Shown: positions 8,409-17,008 of the stretch, piece by piece
Layout of the letters: each line of letters opens with the position of its first letter
How positions within the stretch are numbered: position 1 is the first letter of the stretch
Origin: Ancrocorticia sp047602305
GTDB taxonomy: Bacteria > Actinomycetota > Actinomycetes > Actinomycetales > Actinomycetaceae
Direction: 5' to 3'
DNA length: 64,000 nt
Assembly (NCBI GenBank): GCA_047602305.1
Contig: JASGHO010000001.1
Span: 2,480,001 to 2,544,000, forward strand
The notes under the pieces: model-generated
What the model was told of the DNA's origin: nothing
Databases searched by the model: none
What the model saw: only the letters and a program-made list of their open reading frames with translations
Made by a program: the position numbers and the translations under genes

Positions 8409-8469
8409 TATCTCCGAAATCCGGCACCCCGCGTACCCATGACACAAAGGTGGCGGGATTTCGGAGATA
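8409..8469. promoter_or_regulatory. Inverted repeat upstream of sdaA
   Basis: TATCTCCGAAATCC at 8409-8422 is perfectly complementary to GGATTTCGGAGATA at 8456-8469. It lies 80 bp ahead of the sdaA start and may be a leader hairpin or attenuator, or a terminator for transcripts entering from the fur side. Confidence 0.5.
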
Positions 8470-8549
8470 CATTTTGGTGTGCGCCGAGTGAGTTCCACGC
8501 CTCTGCTTTCAAGGATGGAGGTGGGGCGGCGCAGGAGGATAATGCTGTC

Positions 8550-10139
8550 ATGACTTCCTCACCGTTTTCATCGTCGCAGCCACTGCCCTCGCATGACGGG
8601 GCCGCGCCGGATCAGAATCAGACCCCCGCACACACGCTCGGGGAAGTGGCGTCCGCTGCCAGTGAGGTGCGGCCCCTATCTGTGTGCGAGATGTTCCGAG
8701 TGGGCATTGGTCCCTCCTCCTCGCACACCGTGGGCCCCATGCGCGCGGGTCTGCATTTCGCAGGGCGACTGGCGGAAGTGTGCCGCCGCAACGCTGCCGC
8801 GCTCGCGGCTGGTGCGCCGGGAAGCGGTGCGGAGGCAACTGGAGCGGACTTTGCTACGGCGCCGAGCCGCGTCGTCGTCGACCTCATGGGGTCTCTTGGG
8901 GCAACCGGGCGCGGGCATTCCACCGATCGGGCCGTGCTCCTCGGGCTCTCCGGTTACCGGCCCGAATCGGTGCCGGTGAACGTGGTGGACACGCTCATGG
9001 AGAGGGCGACGGCGGCCGGTGCGCTGGAGTTGATGGGTGTCGGGGAAGTGCCGTTCAACTATGAAACCGACGTGCGTTTCCTGCCTGGGCGGATCCTGCC
9101 GTTCCATGTCAATGCCCTGACGATCGTGGCGTTCGCGGCCAGCGGTGACGTGCTATTGGAGGGTACCTACTACTCTGTGGGCGGCGGATTCGTCATGCAG
9201 GAGGTGGGCGACGCCGAACGCGACTCCCGCGTCCTTCCCTTGGAGAACCCGGAAGCCGGGCTGGATCCGAAGCCGACCCCCTATCCCTACTCGACGGCGG
9301 CAGGCCTGTTGGAGCACTGTGTGGCGTCGGGGATGCGGGTGTCGGACCTGGTGATGGAGAACGAGCAGGCCTTGCGCCCGCGAGATGAGGTCATCACCTA
9401 TGTGGATAACATCTGGCAGGTCATGGAGGAATGCATCAAGGAAGGCTGCGAGGCGTCCGGGGTGCTGCCCGGTTTCCTGCGGGTGAAGCGGCGGGCTTCG
9501 GAGCTCAATGCGGAGTTGGAGCGGCGAGGGCCGTCGAATGATCCGCTGGCTGGTATGGACTGGGTGAATCTCTATGCGCTCGCGGTCAATGAGGAGAATG
9601 CCGCTGGGCACCGGGTGGTTACGGCCCCCACCAATGGTGCCGCGGGCGTGGTTCCTGCCGTGCTCTCCTACTACCTGCGGTTTGTGCCCGGGGCGGACAT
9701 TGATGGTCAGCGTCGTTTCCTACTGGCCGCCGCGGCCATTGGCGGAATCATCAAGACCAATGCCTCGATTGCTGGCGCCGAGGTTGGCTGCCAGGGAGAG
9801 GTGGGGGCCGCCAGCGCCATGGCCGCTGGCGGCCTCGCCGAGGCGATGGGAGGCACTCCGCAACAGGTGGAGAATGCCGCCGAGATCGCCATGGAGCATT
9901 CACTGGGGTTGACCTGCGATCCTGTGGGTGGGCTCGTGCAAATCCCGTGCATTGAGCGCAACGCTATCGCTGCCGTCAAGGCCATCAATGCTGCGCGCAT
10001 GGCGTTGTGGGGCGACGGCCGCCATGCCGTCTCCTTCGACACCGTCATTGAAACAATGCGTCAAACCGGCATGGACATGCTCTCCAAGTACAAGGAGACC
10101 TCGCGCGGAGGCCTCGCCGTGAATGTTGTGGAGTGCTGA
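8550..10139 (+). CDS. sdaA: L-serine dehydratase, single-chain iron-sulfur type
   Basis: 529 aa. The start at 8550 is preceded by GCAGGAGG, 11 bp upstream. It has both domains of the one-polypeptide enzyme: the beta domain with GPSSSHTVGPMRAG and the alpha domain with TAPTNGAAGVVPA and GCQGEVGAASAMAAGG. The cysteines that hold the [4Fe-4S] cluster are visible in EVGCQGEVG, LTCDPVGG and IPCIERNA. It deaminates L-serine to pyruvate and ammonia in the cytoplasm. The N-terminal ~45 residues (Ser/Pro/Gln-rich) extend beyond the usual enzyme start. Probably monocistronic: repeats and a long non-coding stretch follow. Confidence 0.95.
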   Translation: MTSSPFSSSQPLPSHDGAAPDQNQTPAHTLGEVASAASEVRPLSVCEMFRVGIGPSSSHTVGPMRAGLHFAGRLAEVCRRNAAALAAGAPGSGAEATGADFATAPSRVVVDLMGSLGATGRGHSTDRAVLLGLSGYRPESVPVNVVDTLMERATAAGALELMGVGEVPFNYETDVRFLPGRILPFHVNALTIVAFAASGDVLLEGTYYSVGGGFVMQEVGDAERDSRVLPLENPEAGLDPKPTPYPYSTAAGLLEHCVASGMRVSDLVMENEQALRPRDEVITYVDNIWQVMEECIKEGCEASGVLPGFLRVKRRASELNAELERRGPSNDPLAGMDWVNLYALAVNEENAAGHRVVTAPTNGAAGVVPAVLSYYLRFVPGADIDGQRRFLLAAAAIGGIIKTNASIAGAEVGCQGEVGAASAMAAGGLAEAMGGTPQQVENAAEIAMEHSLGLTCDPVGGLVQIPCIERNAIAAVKAINAARMALWGDGRHAVSFDTVIETMRQTGMDMLSKYKETSRGGLAVNVVEC

Positions 10140-10232
10140 GCGCGGGGAGGGGTCGGTGGCTCGACTCTCCTTCCCTGGTGCTCGTAAATTCCCTCGGTTC
10201 CCCTCTCGTAAAGATCTTCCCTTGGTGCTCGT

Positions 10233-10312
10233 AAAGGATTGAGGAAAATGGAAAGGATTGAGCTTTTTTCGCCCGTCCGCGGCTCAACCCTTTCCGAAAA
10301 GCTCAATCCTTT
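10233..10312. repeat. Dispersed palindromic element, family 1, copy B
   Basis: AAAGGATTGAG (10233-10243) faces CTCAATCCTTT (10302-10312), with internal GGAAAGGATTGAGC and GCTCAACCCTTTCC arms. The layout is the same as at 2797-2880. A further inverted pair, CTTTGGGTTG and CAACCCAAAG, continues immediately to its right (about 10309-10354). Confidence 0.75.
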
Positions 10313-10354
10313 GGGTTGTTAACTCCCGGCTTCGGGCTGCCAGCAACCCAAAGC

Positions 10355-10904
10355 TGGGAATTGGTAGCCCGAGTCTGTGCCGCGTTTCTCCGGGCCGAGG
10401 AGCGAAGGGCGAGGGATGACTACCGTGAGTTACGGGTGGGCTTCCGCGCGGTCCCGACACGCCGAGCCCCAACACGCCGTCGTCGTCAAAAGTGCCGGGG
10501 ACGAAAATTTACCCTCCCCCGATAGTTCTCCACAGTTGTGGATAAACATGGGGAGAAGATGCACAAAAGTGGAAAAAGTTATCCACAGCTGTGGATGAGT
10601 GTGGGGAAATCGCGCGAATCACCCCACGCCCAAGAAGAAATTCCTCGAGTTTCCCCAACCCCCTGTCGCGAAGAAAATGGCGTCAAAATGTGTCGGAGGT
10701 GCGCGAGATGATGGGGGTAGTCACCTAGTTGGGTGGCTCCGGCTCACTCCGCTCTCCGCGAAGTGATCCGGCGGGTAGATGTGGACGGCTCGGGGGATAT
10801 CGGGGCGTCGGTGGGGGCTGTGTGCACAGTCCATCCACCGGGAGGGAAGGTGATTCCACAGAGGTGAATTACACTGGTGTGACTAATCACGTTGAGACAC
10901 GCCA
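10355..10904. other. Long non-coding stretch upstream of nrdH
   Basis: No gene seen in about 550 bp apart from the DnaA-box cluster described separately. The ORFs here are short and lack ribosome binding sites. The distal part must carry the nrdH promoter. Confidence 0.5.
10526..10598. promoter_or_regulatory. Two convergent pairs of DnaA boxes
   Basis: TTCTCCACA (10526-10534) faces a perfect reverse DnaA box TGTGGATAA (10537-10545); 33 bp on, a perfect TTATCCACA (10579-10587) faces TGTGGATGA (10590-10598). Both pairs are near-palindromes. dnaA and dnaN are not in the window, so this is unlikely to be the origin. In E. coli the nrdAB promoter is controlled by DnaA; these boxes lie about 500 bp ahead of nrdH, so a replication-linked control is possible but inferred. 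Confidence 0.7.
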
Positions 10905-10952
10905 ACACAACCCCTTGTGGTCGATGACGAACCTGACCACAAGGTGTAGTGT
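10905..10952. promoter_or_regulatory. Pair of NrdR-box-like sites ahead of nrdHIE
   Basis: ACACAACCCCTTGTGG (10905-10920) and CCACAAGGTGTAGTGT (10937-10952) each match the 16-bp NrdR consensus at 11-12 positions. Their centres are 32 bp apart, the three-turn spacing typical of NrdR tandem boxes. NrdR represses ribonucleotide reductase genes when dATP/ATP is high. The nrdR gene itself is not in this window. Confidence 0.7.
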
Positions 10953-11104
10953 CTATGAAGCGACGTTGATAGCGGCGCATCGCACGGAATGTTTCGACAA
11001 CTGGCGTGTTATCTCTAACGGGAACGAGATCCACCCGGCCCACCAGGGCGCGGTCAGGATCTCAACGTAACCTGGCAAGAGAGGCACCAGAAGGGAGAGC
11101 TCAT

Positions 11105-11359
11105 ATGAGTATCACTGTTTACACCAAGCCCTCCTGCGTCCAGTGCAATGCAACCAAGCGGGCATTGGTCAAGGCCGGCCTCGCCTATGAGGAAGTAGAC
11201 CTCACTCTGGATGCAGACGCTCTGGAGGCGGTTAAGGCTTTGGGCTACCAGCAGGCCCCCGTTGTATTTGCTGGCGGCGATCACTGGTCGGGCTTCCGTC
11301 CGGACAAGATCAAGGCATTGGCTGTGGCTGCTGAGCAGGGCGCGGTCGTCTCTGCCTGA
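11105..11359 (+). CDS. nrdH: NrdH-redoxin
   Basis: 84 aa, usual size. ATG at 11105 with AAGGGAGAG upstream. A glutaredoxin-like fold with thioredoxin-like behaviour: active site CVQC (KPSCVQCNATKRAL), cis-Pro loop QQAPVVF and the NrdH-type WSGFRPDKI segment. It donates electrons to class Ib ribonucleotide reductase in the cytoplasm. First gene of nrdH-nrdI-nrdE, behind the NrdR-like boxes. Confidence 0.97.
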   Translation: MSITVYTKPSCVQCNATKRALVKAGLAYEEVDLTLDADALEAVKALGYQQAPVVFAGGDHWSGFRPDKIKALAVAAEQGAVVSA

Positions 11360-11375
11360 AAATCAGAGCTTAGCA

Positions 11376-11411
11376 AACGACGGCCCGAGGCGGTGTTCTC
11401 GGGCCGTCGTT
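11376..11411 (+). terminator. Intercistronic hairpin between nrdH and nrdI
   Basis: AACGACGGCCCGAG (11376-11389) pairs perfectly with CTCGGGCCGTCGTT (11398-11411). No T-run follows, so it is more likely an mRNA-processing or stabilising hairpin, or a partial terminator that raises nrdH over nrdIE. Confidence 0.6.
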
Positions 11412-11430
11412 CGCAGTTGGGAAGCAAAAG

Positions 11431-11835
11431 ATGCCGCAGATCGTCTACTTTTCATCAACAACCAACAACACGAAGCGATTCGTGGAAAAGCTGGGATTCC
11501 CGGCGCGGCGAATCCCGCTGCGCGCGGGCGAAGAAGCGCTCCATGTTGATGAGGAATACGTGCTCGTCGTCCCCACGTACGGAGGCGGAAACCAGAAGGG
11601 CGCCGTCCCCAAGCAAGTCATCAAGTTCCTCAATGATGAACACAACCGCTCGCTTATCCGCGGAGTCATCACCGGAGGCAACACGAACTTTGGTAAGGCA
11701 TACTGCATTGCGGGGGACATCATCTCCGCAAAGTGCCACGTGCCGCATATGTACAGATTCGAATTACTCGGAACCCCGCAGGATGCGGAACGAGTACGTG
11801 AAGGGTTGGAGAAGTTTTGGCAGCAACCACGTTGA
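11431..11835 (+). CDS. nrdI: NrdI flavodoxin
   Basis: 134 aa. It has the FMN-binding features of NrdI: YFSSTTNNTKRFV phosphate loop, PTYGGG and GGNTNFGKAYC. NrdI delivers oxidant for assembly of the dimanganese-tyrosyl radical in NrdF. It overlaps nrdE by 19 bp, so expression is tightly coupled; nrdF itself lies about 21 kb away in this genome. Confidence 0.96.
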   Translation: MPQIVYFSSTTNNTKRFVEKLGFPARRIPLRAGEEALHVDEEYVLVVPTYGGGNQKGAVPKQVIKFLNDEHNRSLIRGVITGGNTNFGKAYCIAGDIISAKCHVPHMYRFELLGTPQDAERVREGLEKFWQQPR

Positions 11836-13970
11836 CGGATACCGGCGAAGAGCAGTACTCGGATCCGCGATTGGATTACCACGCGCTCAACGCGCAGTTG
11901 AACCTGTACGACGGCGAAGGCAAGATCCAGTTCGACGCCGACCGTCAGGCCGCGCGGCAGTACTTCCTGCAGCACGTCAACAAGAACACGGTGTACTTCC
12001 ATGACCTGGAAGAGAAGCTCGGCTACCTGGTCGAGGAGGGCTACTACGAGAAGCCGGTGCTTGATCAGTACTCGTTCGAGTTCATCAAGTCGGTGTTCAA
12101 GAAGGCGTACTCCTACAAGTTCCGTTTCCCCACCTTCCTTGGGGCGTTCAAGTACTACACCTCCTACACGCTGAAGACGTTCGACGGCTCGCGTTACCTG
12201 GAGCGCTACGAGGACCGCGTGTGTATGGTGGCGCTCTACCTCGCGTGCGGTGACGAAGAGGTGGCCATGAACCTCGTGGACGAGATCATCTCCGGGCGTT
12301 TCCAGCCTGCTACCCCCACCTTCCTCAATGCGGGCAAGGCCGCCCGCGGCGAGCTGGTGTCCTGCTTCCTGCTGCGCGTCGAGGACAACATGGAGTCCAT
12401 CGCCCGCGGCATCAACTCGGCGTTGCAGCTGTCCAAGCGCGGCGGCGGTGTGGCCCTCAACCTCTCCAACCTGCGTGAGCTCGGGGCGCCAATCAAGAAG
12501 ATCCAGAACCAGTCCTCGGGCGTCAACCCGGTGATGAAGCTGCTGGAGGATTCTTTCTCCTACGCCAACCAGTTGGGTGCGCGCCAGGGCGCCGGTGCCG
12601 TGTACCTGCACGCCCACCACCCGGACATCATGCGCTTCCTCGACACCAAGCGCGAGAACGCGGACGAGAAGATCCGCATCAAGACGCTCTCCCTCGGCGT
12701 AGTGATCCCCGATATCACCTTCGAGCTGGCGAAGAAGAACGAGGACATGTACCTCTTCTCCCCGTACGATATCGAGCGCGTGTACGGCGTCCCGTTCACC
12801 GAGATCAGCGTGAGCGAGAAGTACTACGAGATGGTCGGGGACAAGCGCATCCGCAAGTCCAAGATCAACGCCCGCAACTTCTTCCAGACCCTCGCCGAGC
12901 TCCAGTTCGAGTCCGGCTACCCGTACATCGTCTTCGAGGACACGGTCAATCGCGCCAACCCCGTCAAGGGCAAGATCACGATGTCCAACCTGTGCTCGGA
13001 GATTCTCCAGGTGTCCGAGGCGTCCTCCCTCAACGACGACCTCTCCTACGACCACGTGGGCAAGGACATCTCCTGCAACCTCGGTTCGATGAACATTGCC
13101 AAGGCGATGGATTCGCGCGATCTGGGCCGCACTGTCGAGACTGCCGTGCGCGCGCTCTCCGCAGTCTCCGATCTCACGGACATCCGCTCCGTGCCCTCCA
13201 TCGAGCGCGGCAACGCCATGTCCCACGCCATCGGCCTGGGCCAGATGAACCTGCACGGCTACCTCGGCCGCGAGCGCATCTACTACGGCAGCGAGGAAGC
13301 ACTCGACTTCACCAACATGTACTTCTACACGGTGGTCTACCACGCGATTCGTGCGTCGATGACCATCGCCAAGGAGCGCGGCGAGAGCTTCGAAGGCTTC
13401 TCGGAGTCCAAGTACGCCAGCGGCGAGTTCTTCGACAAGTACACCGATCAGGTGTGGGAGCCCGCCACCGCGCGTGTGCGTGAACTCTTCGAGGGCATCC
13501 ACATCCCCACCCAGGATGATTGGCGTGAGCTGCGTGCGGCGGTGGCCGAGCACGGCATGTACAACCAGAACCTGCAGGCGGTCCCGCCCACCGGTTCGAT
13601 CTCCTACATCAACCACTCCACCTCGTCGATCCACCCGATCGTCTCCAAGATCGAGATCCGCAAGGAAGGCAAGATTGGTCGCGTCTACTACCCGGCGCCC
13701 TACATGACCAACGACAACCTGGAGTACTACCAGGACGCCTACGAGATCGGCCCCGAGAAGATCATCGACACCTACGCGGTGGCCACCCAGCACGTGGACC
13801 AGGGCCTCTCGCTCACGCTGTTCTACCCGGACACTGTGACCACCCGCGACGTCAACCGCAACTACATCTACGCCTGGCGCAAGGGCATCAAGACGCTCTA
13901 CTACATGCGCATCCGCCAGCAGGCCCTCCAGGGCACCGAGGTGGAAGGCTGCGTCTCCTGCATGCTGTAG
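11817..13970 (+). CDS. nrdE: Class Ib ribonucleotide reductase alpha subunit
   Basis: 717 aa, the standard NrdE length. A TTG at 11817 is taken as start because GGAG lies about 6 bp upstream within nrdI; no ATG/GTG competes. Recognisable landmarks are QPATPTFLNAGK and LVSCFL with the substrate-site cysteine, NLCSEI with the radical-site cysteine and its partner glutamate, LGSMNIA, and the C-terminal redox pair CVSCML that NrdH re-reduces. It reduces ribonucleoside diphosphates in the cytoplasm. It lacks an N-terminal ATP-cone, as expected for class Ib. A strong hairpin terminator follows at 14103. Confidence 0.97.
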   Translation: MAATTLTDTGEEQYSDPRLDYHALNAQLNLYDGEGKIQFDADRQAARQYFLQHVNKNTVYFHDLEEKLGYLVEEGYYEKPVLDQYSFEFIKSVFKKAYSYKFRFPTFLGAFKYYTSYTLKTFDGSRYLERYEDRVCMVALYLACGDEEVAMNLVDEIISGRFQPATPTFLNAGKAARGELVSCFLLRVEDNMESIARGINSALQLSKRGGGVALNLSNLRELGAPIKKIQNQSSGVNPVMKLLEDSFSYANQLGARQGAGAVYLHAHHPDIMRFLDTKRENADEKIRIKTLSLGVVIPDITFELAKKNEDMYLFSPYDIERVYGVPFTEISVSEKYYEMVGDKRIRKSKINARNFFQTLAELQFESGYPYIVFEDTVNRANPVKGKITMSNLCSEILQVSEASSLNDDLSYDHVGKDISCNLGSMNIAKAMDSRDLGRTVETAVRALSAVSDLTDIRSVPSIERGNAMSHAIGLGQMNLHGYLGRERIYYGSEEALDFTNMYFYTVVYHAIRASMTIAKERGESFEGFSESKYASGEFFDKYTDQVWEPATARVRELFEGIHIPTQDDWRELRAAVAEHGMYNQNLQAVPPTGSISYINHSTSSIHPIVSKIEIRKEGKIGRVYYPAPYMTNDNLEYYQDAYEIGPEKIIDTYAVATQHVDQGLSLTLFYPDTVTTRDVNRNYIYAWRKGIKTLYYMRIRQQALQGTEVEGCVSCML

Positions 13971-14102
13971 GGACTGTTGTGTAGGGGTGTGCTGATTCGA
14001 CTTCGTCCGGATCTGATCGCTCCAATAACGACGACGAAATACGAGTGTGCGAGCGTTGACGCTCGATACCGAGGATGAGGAAGTTGGCTGTCTCTGACAC
14101 GA

Positions 14103-14144
14103 CGACGAACCCGGCCTGTGTACTTGCGCGGGCCGGGTTCGTCG
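14103..14144 (+). terminator. Hairpin terminator after nrdE
   Basis: CGACGAACCCGGCC (14103-14116) and GGCCGGGTTCGTCG (14131-14144) form a perfect 14-bp stem with a 14-nt loop. The T-run is weak, as is common in high-GC Gram-positives. Confidence 0.8.
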
Positions 14145-14170
14145 CGTCTAGGGTTGCTGAGTTCCTTTGT

Positions 14171-14225
14171 GGCCTCGAGAGTGACATCCCGCGCCGTATA
14201 CGGCACGGCTTGCCGCTCACAGGCC
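14171..14225. repeat. 55-bp palindromic repeat, copy A
   Basis: Bounded by GGCCT and AGGCC, with the central palindrome GCCGTATACGGC. An inverted copy of the same length at 49641-49695 differs at only a few positions. A 16-bp hairpin-forming sequence CCATTGCGGAAATGGG overlaps its right end (14224-14239) and recurs at 14371-14386. The rest of the nrdE-lacI gap up to 14484 shows no gene. Confidence 0.8.
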
Positions 14226-14484
14226 ATTGCGGAAATGGGGTGGACAAGTCCTCGGCAAGACACCATCCGCAAGGGGCGGGTTGGCCATATAGTGAGTCAC
14301 AACCAGGCAATAAACGGGCCAGCACCAACCCTGCCAGCCAGTAGCAGACTAACCAAACCAATCCATACAGCCATTGCGGAAATGGGCCTACCGTGAGAGC
14401 GTGAGTTCGTTTGCGTACTCATTTGCGCAGCGGGTTTGCGTGGCTCGCTTGTACCGTTTGCGGTGCGATGAGTATGTTTCAGGT

Positions 14485-15780
14485 ATGGAATCAAGCGAAG
14501 ACCAGCCCGTAGGCATGGCGGACATTGCCGCCGCTGCCTCAGTGGCCATATCCACGGTCTCGCGAGCGCTGAGCGGCGCACCCGGAGTTTCCGCGGCGAA
14601 GCGGAAGGAAATCGTCGAGATTGCCCGGCGTCTCGGCTATCTCAGTGGCGAAGGAAGTCCGAGGCGGCTGAGTCACGAGCAGCGCCCCGGGTATGCGGTG
14701 GGTGCTCGTCACCTGGTCCAGACGTTGCCCTATCAGGTTGAGGAGAACGCTGCCGCTGCTACAACATCCGCCACGGCAACACTGACGTCCGCAACACCGA
14801 CGTCCACTGCCCGAACCACTCCTGGCGCACGTCCTGCTTTCCCTGCTCCACAGCTTCCGGAAACCAAGGAACTTCGCATCACCGCTGTGGTCCCCGAGTC
14901 CGACCGCTGGATCTTCGGCTCAATCCTCGCCGGCATCCACGACGTTCTGACGCCCGAGGACGTGTCCTTGCAGGTCAAACAGGGCCTCTCCGCCTCCGAG
15001 CGGGCCCGATTCCTCTCCAATCCACACCTTGCGAACCAAACGGATCTCGTCATCCTCGTCCCCGCGCCACGAGACATCGGCGTAGAAGAACTGACGCATC
15101 TGCCCGTGCCCGCGGTTATCGCCGGGACCGTCGTTCCGGGGATACCTAGCGTGGGGATCGACGACGTCGCCGTCGGCCAGAAAGCCACCAATTACTTGCG
15201 TAATCTTGGGCTCACCTCCATCGCATATGTGGGGTTCCTCGATCATGAGGGGACGTCCGGGGTGGCCACTCATCGGCGTGGTCTCGGCTACGAAGAGGCG
15301 ATGACCAAGGCCGGTCTATCTGTCTGGCACGTCAAGGTTCCGTTTACTCCCAGCCCGGGCCGCGCTGCTGCTGAGGCACTGCTCGCGGGGGAGAATCTGC
15401 CGCAGGGTGTCATCTGCTCCTCGGATGAGATTGCCGCAGACATGATGAACGTCTTCCGTCAGGCGGGCGTGAGCATCCCGGACGACATCTCAATCATCGG
15501 TGTGGACGACCATCCCATCGCAGGATTCCTTGGGCTGACCAGCATTGGGCAACCCGCGCGGGAGCAGGGGCGCGAGGCTGCGAAGCTCGCGTTGAGGATT
15601 CTGGAGTCAGGCAATCCCGTGAGCGGCGACGATGAGCAAGCTGTCGCGGATCGGGATACGACACTTGCGGTTGGAGGAGCCGCAGCTGTCAGCGCTGTTG
15701 ACGACGAGGCGGCTTCACAGACCATCACTTTGCCCACCCGTCTCATCATCCGCGAGACAACGCGCCGCGCCAGCCGCTGA
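14485..15780 (+). CDS. LacI-family transcriptional regulator
   Basis: 431 aa from the ATG at 14485; the ribosome binding site is weak. The N-terminal LacI helix-turn-helix is clear (ADIAAAASVAISTVSRALSGAPGVSAAKRKEIVEIA written in parts: MADIAAAASVAISTVSRAL, then SGAPGVSAAKR). The C-terminal periplasmic-binding-like effector domain has LVILVP, RNLGLTSIAYVGF and IIGVDDHPIAGFLGLTSI. Between them lies an insertion rich in Ala/Thr/Pro (about residues 85-130), not normal for the family, and a second acidic/Ala-rich loop sits near the C-terminus. Its place beside the GH13/PTS genes suggests control of that disaccharide locus; this is inference. Confidence 0.9.
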   Translation: MESSEDQPVGMADIAAAASVAISTVSRALSGAPGVSAAKRKEIVEIARRLGYLSGEGSPRRLSHEQRPGYAVGARHLVQTLPYQVEENAAAATTSATATLTSATPTSTARTTPGARPAFPAPQLPETKELRITAVVPESDRWIFGSILAGIHDVLTPEDVSLQVKQGLSASERARFLSNPHLANQTDLVILVPAPRDIGVEELTHLPVPAVIAGTVVPGIPSVGIDDVAVGQKATNYLRNLGLTSIAYVGFLDHEGTSGVATHRRGLGYEEAMTKAGLSVWHVKVPFTPSPGRAAAEALLAGENLPQGVICSSDEIAADMMNVFRQAGVSIPDDISIIGVDDHPIAGFLGLTSIGQPAREQGREAAKLALRILESGNPVSGDDEQAVADRDTTLAVGGAAAVSAVDDEAASQTITLPTRLIIRETTRRASR

Positions 15781-15835
15781 TCCTTCTTGACGCGCAGCGT
15801 GACGCTTGGAGATAAGTTGCCGTCGTCGTTCACGT

Positions 15836-15916
15836 GAATAACCGAGCCTTAACAAGATAGCCGAGGGAAAAATCGCCGGAATTTGGCTCGGCTGTTTCAT
15901 TTTCCCTCGGTTATTC
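15836..15916. terminator. Nested hairpins between convergent lacI and esterase genes
   Basis: GAATAACCGAG (15836-15846) faces CTCGGTTATTC (15906-15916), enclosing AGCCGAG/CTCGGCT and GAGGGAAAA/TTTTCCCTC arms. It lies between two convergent genes and probably terminates both. Confidence 0.75.
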
Positions 15917-15941
15917 GAGATTGTTGCTGGATGTCAGCTTG

Positions 15942-16955
15942 TCATTGGGCAGCGAGGCGGCGGTTGATCCAGCTGATGCACGCTGGGAACCACGCGGCCA
16001 CATTGGGAACGATGTAGTCGCTGGAGAGTGTTTTGGCGGTGGCGCGCGTTGCCAGGGACAGGCCGTGCTTGCCGGACTCGTAGACGTGGTACTCGAAGGG
16101 GACCTTGTGCTCGGCGAGCTTCTGGCAGAAGGCCAGGCTGTTGGCGACGGGAACCAGTTCGTCGTCCGCGGTGTGCCAGATGAAGGTGTCCGGCGTGTTG
16201 CCGCTGACCCGCTGCGATGTGTCGTAGTCTTGCGCGTCCTCGATCGGGAACCCGAAATGCGAGAGATCTGCGGGCCATCCGTGCTGGAAGGAGATGACCG
16301 GGTAGCAGAGAATCGTGCCGCGGGGCTTGGCGGCTGGTGCTGCCTCCGCCCGGCTCGTCAGCTCATGCCACCGCGTCGAGTAGGACGCCGCCAAGTGCCC
16401 ACCGGCGGAGCATCCCTGGATGAAGATGCTGTTGGGGTCCACGTTCCATTCGTCGGCATGCTGGGTGATCAGCGCAAATGCGTCCGCTACCTGCGCAACA
16501 GCGGCGTCCAGGAAGTTTCCTTCGACGCCATCGGACATCGTCGTTGACCTGAGAACGAACGCCTGGAAACCCTGTGCGAGGAAGGCGAGGGCGATCGGCT
16601 CGGACTCGCGGTCGGAGAGGAACTCGTACCCGCCACCCGGGCAGATGACTACCGCGGGCATCGGCGCCGAGTCGAGGAGGGTGTTGTCCCGCAGGTATAC
16701 GTCGAGGAAGGCGCGATATTCAGAGTTGGGATGTGCCGAGTTGGATTCGACCGAACCTGAATAACCGGAGTCGGACTGGGACGAGTTGGGGCGCGCCGAG
16801 TGGGAATCAGCAGAACCTGAATAACCTGGGCGGGAATCGACCGAACCCACATAACCCGAGCCTGAACCGGCAGAACCTGAGTAATCCGGGTGGGAACTGG
16901 TCATCTCAGAGTTTGCCGAGTCAAATGGCCCCAATGGCAAAGTCAGTGTCCTCAT
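15942..16955 (-). CDS. Alpha/beta-hydrolase esterase with Ser/Gly/Tyr repeat insertion
   Basis: 337 aa; ATG at 16955 with AAAGGGA upstream. The catalytic triad is visible: Ser183 in GCSAGG, Asp264/265 in HTADDELVP and His297 in SGKHGLS, with the oxyanion motif CPGGGYEFLS. The fold and motifs match the acetyl-xylan/carbohydrate esterase-like group of the BD-FAE/esterase-lipase type. There is no signal peptide, so it is cytoplasmic. After a normal start (MRTLTLPLG) residues 24-76 are five imperfect repeats of a YSGSxxS motif with PNS spacers, inserted before the first beta-strand; this is absent from ordinary members. It shares an intergenic region with the divergent GH13 gene. Confidence 0.85.
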   Translation of the reverse strand: MRTLTLPLGPFDSANSEMTSSHPDYSGSAGSGSGYVGSVDSRPGYSGSADSHSARPNSSQSDSGYSGSVESNSAHPNSEYRAFLDVYLRDNTLLDSAPMPAVVICPGGGYEFLSDRESEPIALAFLAQGFQAFVLRSTTMSDGVEGNFLDAAVAQVADAFALITQHADEWNVDPNSIFIQGCSAGGHLAASYSTRWHELTSRAEAAPAAKPRGTILCYPVISFQHGWPADLSHFGFPIEDAQDYDTSQRVSGNTPDTFIWHTADDELVPVANSLAFCQKLAEHKVPFEYHVYESGKHGLSLATRATAKTLSSDYIVPNVAAWFPACISWINRRLAAQ

Positions 16956-17008
16956 GATTCCCTTTCGTCAGCGCTGATTACCTGCGCGGTTACGTTCGAC
17001 AAACTCTG

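Noticed and set aside
10526..10598. Chromosomal origin
   Set aside because: Only four boxes, no AT-rich unwinding region seen, and no dnaA, dnaN, rpmH or gyrB nearby.
11445..13793. 782-codon minus-strand ORF opposite nrdIE
   Set aside because: Antisense shadow of nrdE; composition is Val/Asp/Gly/His-rich without domains, while nrdE is unmistakable.
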